DNA of 10,087 nt from CAYTAU01 sp964442075 (GTDB taxonomy: Bacteria > Bacteroidota > Bacteroidia > Bacteroidales > CAYTAU01). The position numbers and the translations under genes were made by a program. The notes below the pieces were generated by a model that saw only the letters and a list, made by a program, of their open reading frames with translations, was not told the origin of the DNA and did not search any database. Of the stretch, positions 5,613 to 10,087 are shown piece after piece. Numbering within the stretch: the stretch's first letter is position 1; the number at the start of each line of letters is the position of its first letter. The stretch lies in contig CAYTWH010000082.1 in NCBI GenBank assembly GCA_964442075.1, positions 1 through 10,087 on the forward strand. Direction: 5' to 3'.

Positions 5613-6915
5613 TACCTACAAAAAAACCTTTTATAAGGTAACTATCTTTTTATTTGTTTCAATTAATTTTATTTTCGGGTGTAAAAAAGAAATTAGTGAT
5701 ATAGGATTAAATGTTCAACCCGATGGAGATAGGGTGTTGCTTTATTATTCCGATACAACAACATTAAGCACATATACAGTATCAGAAGATTCTCTTACAT
5801 CTTATAGAAATTCTGAAAATTTACTGGGATGTTATTTCGACCCTGTTTTTGGAAAAGCAAAAGCATCATTTTTAACACATGTTCGACTATCATCTCAAAA
5901 TGTAAATTTTCATACAAACGGAACTCCTGTTGCAAATTCAATAGTGTTGTATTTGGAAAAAGCAAATTCTTATGGCAACGAATCAACACCTCAACACATA
6001 AAAGTATATAAATTAAATACACCCATATATCACGATTCAACTTATTATTCCGATATTAATGTGGGTGATTATTATGATATCGCTGATTTAATTGGTGAAA
6101 AAACATATACTCCCGACCAAATTGATTCAACTTTAAACATAACATTAGATAGTACATTTGCCAATTTTTTATTATCTGCCAATATATCAAATTTTGTAGA
6201 TAATGCTGTTTTTTTAGAATTTTTCAAAGGAATTTTTGTTACAATTGAAGATATAAATTCCGAAGGTGAAGGTGCAATAGTATATTATGATTTGCTTTCC
6301 GATAAATCTAAAATGGTTTTATATTATCAGGATACCGCAGGTAGTCATGAATTTGATTTTGTAATAAATAGTAATTGTCAGCGAATAAATGCCTATACTC
6401 ATGATTATAATACAGGTCTTTCTGTTTTAGATTCCTTAATGATAGATAATTTTACAGTTACAGATAGTGTTTTGTATGTACAGGGAATGGGTGGCACTAA
6501 AGCAAAAATAAAGTTTCCTTTTATAAATAATTGGCGAGGCCTAAATAGTATTGTCATTAATAAAGCAGAGCTAATTATAAATATAGAAACAAATGAAACA
6601 AGTCATAACGATTTTGATTTACCTGAGCGCATGACATTAAGAGCTATTAATGAAAACGGAACCGTAAGCTTATTGCCCGACGACCCAATTTATAACGAAA
6701 ATAACACATATTTTGATGGATATTATAATGAAGAAATTCAAGCATATAAAATAAATATTACACGATATTTTCAATATTTACTTTCAGGAAATTATTCAGA
6801 TAATGGTTTGTATTTATTTTCTTATGATAAAAGAATAACTGCAAATAGGGTAGTGATTACAAGCGGTACCCATTCTAATAAAATGCAATTATTAATAAAT
6901 TACACAAAACTATAA
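5596..6915 (+). CDS. DUF4270-type outer-membrane/periplasmic lipoprotein
   Basis: The 439-aa protein has a lipoprotein signal peptide: basic n-region to Lys14, hydrophobic 15-27 and lipobox IFGC with Cys29 as the lipidated residue. The charged residues after the cysteine (KKE) loosely resemble the lipoprotein surface-export signal described in Bacteroidota. The mature part is rich in Ser, Thr, Tyr and Asp with many predicted beta strands. The stretch ENLLGCYFDPVFGKAKASF (about 74-92) is typical of DUF4270 proteins as I recall them. The C-terminus ends in a strand-like VITSGTHSNKMQLLINYTKL. The function of the family is unknown. It overlaps the preceding gene by 17 nt and ends 16 nt before glmS, so it sits in a tight cluster with both. 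I see no in-frame Met between the start and the lipobox, which supports the start at 5596. Confidence 0.8.
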   Translation: MLRPINTYKKTFYKVTIFLFVSINFIFGCKKEISDIGLNVQPDGDRVLLYYSDTTTLSTYTVSEDSLTSYRNSENLLGCYFDPVFGKAKASFLTHVRLSSQNVNFHTNGTPVANSIVLYLEKANSYGNESTPQHIKVYKLNTPIYHDSTYYSDINVGDYYDIADLIGEKTYTPDQIDSTLNITLDSTFANFLLSANISNFVDNAVFLEFFKGIFVTIEDINSEGEGAIVYYDLLSDKSKMVLYYQDTAGSHEFDFVINSNCQRINAYTHDYNTGLSVLDSLMIDNFTVTDSVLYVQGMGGTKAKIKFPFINNWRGLNSIVINKAELIINIETNETSHNDFDLPERMTLRAINENGTVSLLPDDPIYNENNTYFDGYYNEEIQAYKINITRYFQYLLSGNYSDNGLYLFSYDKRITANRVVITSGTHSNKMQLLINYTKL

Positions 6916-6931
6916 ATCAAAAACATATAAA

Positions 6932-8767
6932 ATGTGTGGAATTGTTGGTTATATAGGCAAAAAACAAGCATACCCAATACTAATTAATGGTTTAAAACGT
7001 CTTGAATACAGGGGATATGATTCAGCCGGTGTTGCAATTTTAAACGGAAACATTAGTGTTCATAAGTGCAAAGGAAAAGTTGCAGATCTTGAGGAGTTTA
7101 TAAAAGATAAAAATGTTTCCGGTACAATTGGAATTGGACATACACGATGGGCTACACATGGAGAGCCGAATGATATTAATGCTCACCCACATACATCAAA
7201 TAATGGCTTATTTGTTTTAATCCATAATGGAATTATTGAAAATTATTCTCGCTTAAAAAAAAAATTACAGGATAGAGGATATATTTTTAATAGCGAAACA
7301 GATACCGAAGTATTGGTAAATTTAATAGAATATATTTATATAAAAGGAAAAGTTTCTGCAGAAATTGCTGTTCGTTTAGCATTAACCAAGGTAATTGGTG
7401 CTTATGGATTACTTATTGCTTGTCCAAATGAACCAGAACAGTTGATTGCGGCAAGAAAAGGAAGCCCATTGGTAATTGGAATTGGTGATGGAGAATATTT
7501 CTTTGCGTCTGATGCAACACCAATTATTGAACATACCAATCGTGTTATATACTTAAATGACAATGATGTTGCTATAATTAACAAAGGAGAACTTTTTCTA
7601 AAAACTATTGACAACATTGATATTGACCCAAAAATACAAAAGCTTGATTTAGATATTGGAGAAATAGAAAAATGCGGTTATGACCACTTTATGATCAAAG
7701 AAATATTTGAACAATCAAAATCAATTAAAGATACTTTTAGGGGAAGAATTTCTGCAGACAATACAAAAGTTCATTTGGGAGGATTACACAACGTTATTGA
7801 TAAACTAACTGCTGCAAAAAGAATTATTATTATTGGATGTGGTACATCGTGGCATGCAGGGCTTGTTGGCGAATATTTATTTGAAGAATTTGCAAGAATA
7901 CCTACAGAAGTTGAATACGCATCAGAATTCAGATACAGAAACCCGATATTATTTAAAGATGATATTGTTATTGCAATTAGTCAGAGCGGAGAAACTGCCG
8001 ATACTTTAGCAGCAATAAAACAAGCAAAAGAAGCAGGAGCACTTGTGCTTGGAATATGTAATGTTGTTGGTTCAAGCATACCTCGCGAAACAGATGCAGG
8101 CGTATATACTCATGCGGGGCCGGAAATAGGAGTTGCTTCCACAAAAGCTTTTACTGCACAGATAACAGTTCTTACGTTAATGGCCGTGCTTCTTGGAAAA
8201 GAAAAAAACATTCTAAGTGAAATAGAATATAAAAATGTAATACAAGATCTTAGTCAAATCCCATCTAAAATTGAAAAAATTTTAGATCAAAATAATAAGA
8301 TAAAAGAGATTTCTAAACTTTATAAAAATGTTTCTAATAGTCTTTATTTAGGAAGGGGTTATTTTTTCCCAGTAGCATTAGAAGGAGCTTTAAAACTTAA
8401 AGAAATATCTTATATTCATGCCGAAGGTTATCCTGCGGCAGAAATGAAACATGGTCCCATTGCCCTTATTGATGAAAGTATGCCAGTAATTGTTATTGCA
8501 GCAAAGGATAATTCTTATGAAAAAATTGTTAGTAATATTCAAGAGGTAAAAGCAAGAAAAGGTATTGTGTTGGCTGTAGTTACTGAGGGAGATACGGTTA
8601 TAAAGAGCATGGCAGATCACGTGATAGAAATTCCCGAAACACATAACGCCCTTACTCCTATACTTGCAGTAATTCCATTACAACTATTTTCTTATCATAT
8701 TGCTGTATTGCGTAATTGTAATGTTGATCAACCAAGAAATCTTGCAAAATCAGTTACAGTTGAATAA
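6932..8767 (+). CDS. glmS: glutamine--fructose-6-phosphate aminotransferase (isomerizing)
   Basis: GlmS makes glucosamine-6-phosphate from fructose-6-phosphate and glutamine, the first step to UDP-GlcNAc for peptidoglycan and LPS. The 611-aa product is full length. The N-terminal glutaminase domain (1 to about 240) starts MCGIVGYIG, with Cys2 as nucleophile after Met removal. It also has EYRGYDSAG (25-33), TRWATHG (71-77), HNGIIEN (98-104) and the glutamine-binding Asp124. Two SIS domains follow (about 285-430 and 460-600), with SQSGETADT (350-358) binding the sugar phosphate. The isomerase residues equivalent to E. coli Glu488, His504 and Lys603 are Glu491, His507 and Lys606, all present. 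The C-terminus LAKSVTVE is canonical. The 16-nt gap upstream (6916-6931) is too short for a glmS ribozyme, and none is expected in this phylum. It is transcribed with the DUF4270 gene and probably with the thioesterase downstream. Confidence 0.98.
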   Translation: MCGIVGYIGKKQAYPILINGLKRLEYRGYDSAGVAILNGNISVHKCKGKVADLEEFIKDKNVSGTIGIGHTRWATHGEPNDINAHPHTSNNGLFVLIHNGIIENYSRLKKKLQDRGYIFNSETDTEVLVNLIEYIYIKGKVSAEIAVRLALTKVIGAYGLLIACPNEPEQLIAARKGSPLVIGIGDGEYFFASDATPIIEHTNRVIYLNDNDVAIINKGELFLKTIDNIDIDPKIQKLDLDIGEIEKCGYDHFMIKEIFEQSKSIKDTFRGRISADNTKVHLGGLHNVIDKLTAAKRIIIIGCGTSWHAGLVGEYLFEEFARIPTEVEYASEFRYRNPILFKDDIVIAISQSGETADTLAAIKQAKEAGALVLGICNVVGSSIPRETDAGVYTHAGPEIGVASTKAFTAQITVLTLMAVLLGKEKNILSEIEYKNVIQDLSQIPSKIEKILDQNNKIKEISKLYKNVSNSLYLGRGYFFPVALEGALKLKEISYIHAEGYPAAEMKHGPIALIDESMPVIVIAAKDNSYEKIVSNIQEVKARKGIVLAVVTEGDTVIKSMADHVIEIPETHNALTPILAVIPLQLFSYHIAVLRNCNVDQPRNLAKSVTVE

Positions 8768-8773
8768 TGTATT

Positions 8774-9154
8774 ATGGAATCTAATCTTCAAATAGGGATT
8801 AAACATAAAATTGAAAAAATAATATTACAAAAAGATACTGCCGTAAAATATGGTTCCGGCACGGTTGAGGTTTTTGCTACTCCTGCAATGATCTCTTTAA
8901 TGGAAAAAACAGCTTTTGAATCGGTATCCCAATTTCTTCCAAAAGGTTTCAGCACAGTAGGAACAATTGTAAATATAAATCATATTAAAGCAACTCCTGT
9001 TGGACAAAAAGTTATTTGTGAATCAGAGCTTATTGAAATTGACAAAAAAAAGTTAATTTTTAAAATTATTGCAAACGATGAAAAAGGAAAAATTGGTTTT
9101 GGAATACATACTCGTTTTATAATCAATATAAGTGATTTTATGAATAAAATATAG
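8774..9154 (+). CDS. FlK-like hotdog-fold acyl-CoA thioesterase
   Basis: The 126-aa product matches the single-domain hotdog family that includes fluoroacetyl-CoA thioesterase FlK. The core motif VFATPAMISLMEKTAFESV (33-51) is followed by GTIVNINHIKATPVGQKV (63-80) and the closing strands KLIFKIIANDEKGKIGFGIHTRFII. The FlK catalytic residues Thr42, Glu50 and His76 correspond to Thr36, Glu44 and His70 here, a constant offset of six, so the active site looks intact. The substrate is unknown. FlK's preference for a fluorinated substrate is special to its producer, and an ordinary short acyl-CoA is more likely. The gene starts 6 nt after the glmS stop, so it is almost surely co-transcribed with glmS, although no metabolic link is obvious. 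It is probably cytoplasmic, with no signal peptide. Confidence 0.85.
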   Translation: MESNLQIGIKHKIEKIILQKDTAVKYGSGTVEVFATPAMISLMEKTAFESVSQFLPKGFSTVGTIVNINHIKATPVGQKVICESELIEIDKKKLIFKIIANDEKGKIGFGIHTRFIINISDFMNKI

Positions 9155-9226
9155 TTGTATTTTTCATTATTGATAAATATTAAAAACACACAAATTCAAT
9201 TTCTTTTACAGATTAATGGTTGAGAA

Positions 9227-9679
9227 ATGAATAATAAAATAAATATTAAAAATAAAAAAGCTTATTATAATTATCAGTTGTCTGAATTTTACACAGCAGG
9301 CATAGTATTGCTGGGTACAGAAATTAAATCTATACGACAAGGCAAGTTGAACTTTGTTGACCCTTTTTGCATATTTAAAAATGGCGAACTTTGGTTAAAA
9401 GGTATGCATATTTCAGAATATACTTACGGTACAATTAATAATCACGAACCCAAAAGAGAACGAAAATTACTATTGAATCAAAAAGAATTATTGAAATTAA
9501 ATAGAAAAATTACGGAAAAAGGTTTTACAATAGTCCCTACACGCTGTTTTATTAATGAAAACGGTTATGCAAAAATTGAAATAGCTCTTGCTCGTGGGAA
9601 AAAGTTATATGATAAACGAGAGGTGTTAAAGAAAAAAGATTCTAAAAGAGATATTGACAGAATGTCAAAAGAATTATAA
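9227..9679 (+). CDS. smpB: SsrA-binding protein SmpB
   Basis: SmpB binds tmRNA and brings it to ribosomes stalled without a stop codon, allowing trans-translation and tagging of the stuck peptide. The 150-aa product is full length. It shows the N-terminal NKKAYYNYQLSEFYTAGIVL stretch (9-28), GTEIKSIRQGKLNF (30-43), MHISEYTYG (60-68), the RERKLLLNQKE segment (77-87) and YAKIEIALARGKKLYDKRE (114-132). The basic C-terminal tail KKKDSKRDIDRMSKEL (135-150) is the part that enters the mRNA channel. The tmRNA gene itself (ssrA) is not in the window. The gene lies 72 nt after the thioesterase. I find no convincing TAnnTTTG promoter in that gap, so read-through from upstream is possible. Its stop codon directly abuts the stop codon of the convergent gene. 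Confidence 0.97.
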   Translation: MNNKINIKNKKAYYNYQLSEFYTAGIVLLGTEIKSIRQGKLNFVDPFCIFKNGELWLKGMHISEYTYGTINNHEPKRERKLLLNQKELLKLNRKITEKGFTIVPTRCFINENGYAKIEIALARGKKLYDKREVLKKKDSKRDIDRMSKEL

Positions 9680-10087
9680 TTATTGTACTAAAGACAACAT
9701 AGTAACAGAGCAACCGTCTTTTCCATCTTTGTATGAGATCATTATTGAATAAATACCTGTTTTATTGCAAACAAAATCAAATGCAGGATAAATTTTATCA
9801 GAGTCTTTAACAAAATTGCTTCCAACAAGCTGGCTTGACTGGTATATCTGAATTATTGCTTCCGAATCTTTATTTACATCGCAACAAATAGTGAAACGAT
9901 ATTGATTGCCTTTTGAAAAAGCAATAGAATATTTTGCAATAGGAGATTTTTTGTTTTTTTCGGCAACCTGTAATCTGACCTTAAAGTCTTTTAAATATGT
10001 TGTTCCTTTAATTTCAGCATAGCATTTGTCATGTAATTGGCTATTACATTGAGCTTTTATATTATAATTCAAAAATATTAATATAGG
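9680..10087 (-). CDS. secreted hypothetical protein, 5' end beyond the window
   Basis: I do not recognise this gene. The minus-strand frame stays open to the window edge, giving at least 135 codons. The TTG at 10070-10072 is not a likely start, because the residues before it (PILIF) continue into a hydrophobic stretch PILIFLNYNIKAQ. That looks like the end of a Sec signal peptide, cut near KAQ/CNSQ. The real start therefore lies past 10087. The mature part of about 122 aa is lysine-rich and strand-rich (YLKDFKVRLQVAE, YSIAFSKGNQYRFTICCD, EAIIQIYQSSQLVG, FDFVCNKTGIYSIMISYKDG), suggestive of a small beta-sandwich domain. It has six cysteines that could form disulphides outside the cytoplasm. 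The residue before the first Cys is Gln, so it does not fit a lipobox. It is convergent with smpB with no gap. Confidence 0.7.
   Translation of the reverse strand, partial: PILIFLNYNIKAQCNSQLHDKCYAEIKGTTYLKDFKVRLQVAEKNKKSPIAKYSIAFSKGNQYRFTICCDVNKDSEAIIQIYQSSQLVGSNFVKDSDKIYPAFDFVCNKTGIYSIMISYKDGKDGCSVTMLSLVQ

Noticed and set aside
6916..6931. glmS ribozyme upstream of glmS
   Set aside because: Only 16 nt separate glmS from the preceding gene, and the ribozyme is characteristic of Firmicutes. No matching structure is present.
9155..9226. Dedicated smpB promoter in the 72-nt gap
   Set aside because: The nearest TAnnTTTG-like boxes have a mismatch at the final G, and none has a TTG at the right distance.

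Overview
The window comes from a very AT-rich genome that is almost certainly a member of the Bacteroidota. Three things point there. Two intergenic regions carry the Bacteroidota-type promoter (a TTG/TTTG element about 19-20 nt before TAnnTTTG), Shine-Dalgarno sequences are weak or absent, and several genes are typical of that phylum: a DUF4270-type lipoprotein, a one-domain 'glycogen synthase', an FlK-like thioesterase and secreted proteins whose signal peptides end in AQ. I cannot name the genus. The content is mostly core-genome housekeeping. I see no mobile element, CRISPR array, rRNA, tRNA or phage gene.

Layout. Positions 1-269 are an extremely AT-rich leader (about 12% G+C by hand count). 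It is followed by nadA (quinolinate synthase), coupled through an ATGA overlap to a large secreted protein built of MORN/YwqK-type repeats. Converging on that pair is a minus-strand block of a TrmH-family RNA 2'-O-methyltransferase, then the nucleoid protein HU, then a Spy/CpxP-like periplasmic protein. Strong hairpin terminators follow the HU gene and the Spy-like gene. The HU gene has a textbook Bacteroidota promoter containing a 12-bp direct repeat.

From 4785 onward a plus-strand cluster runs in order: a half-length glycogen-synthase-like protein, an overlapping DUF4270-type lipoprotein, glmS (glucosamine-6-phosphate synthase) and an FlK-like hotdog thioesterase. smpB (tmRNA partner) follows after a 72-nt gap. 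The window closes with the 3' part of a minus-strand secreted protein whose start lies beyond position 10087.

How the genes relate. GlmS feeds UDP-GlcNAc synthesis for peptidoglycan and LPS. The half glycosyltransferase and the envelope lipoprotein just upstream, transcribed with it, suggest a link to envelope or carbohydrate metabolism, but their roles are unknown. NadA serves de novo NAD synthesis. TrmH, HU and SmpB are information-processing genes.

No clearly new defence or mobile system is present. The points most worth a second look are the half-GT-B protein lacking the GT5 KxGG motif, its corrected start and promoter, the repeat architecture of the HU promoter, and the repeat protein coupled to nadA.
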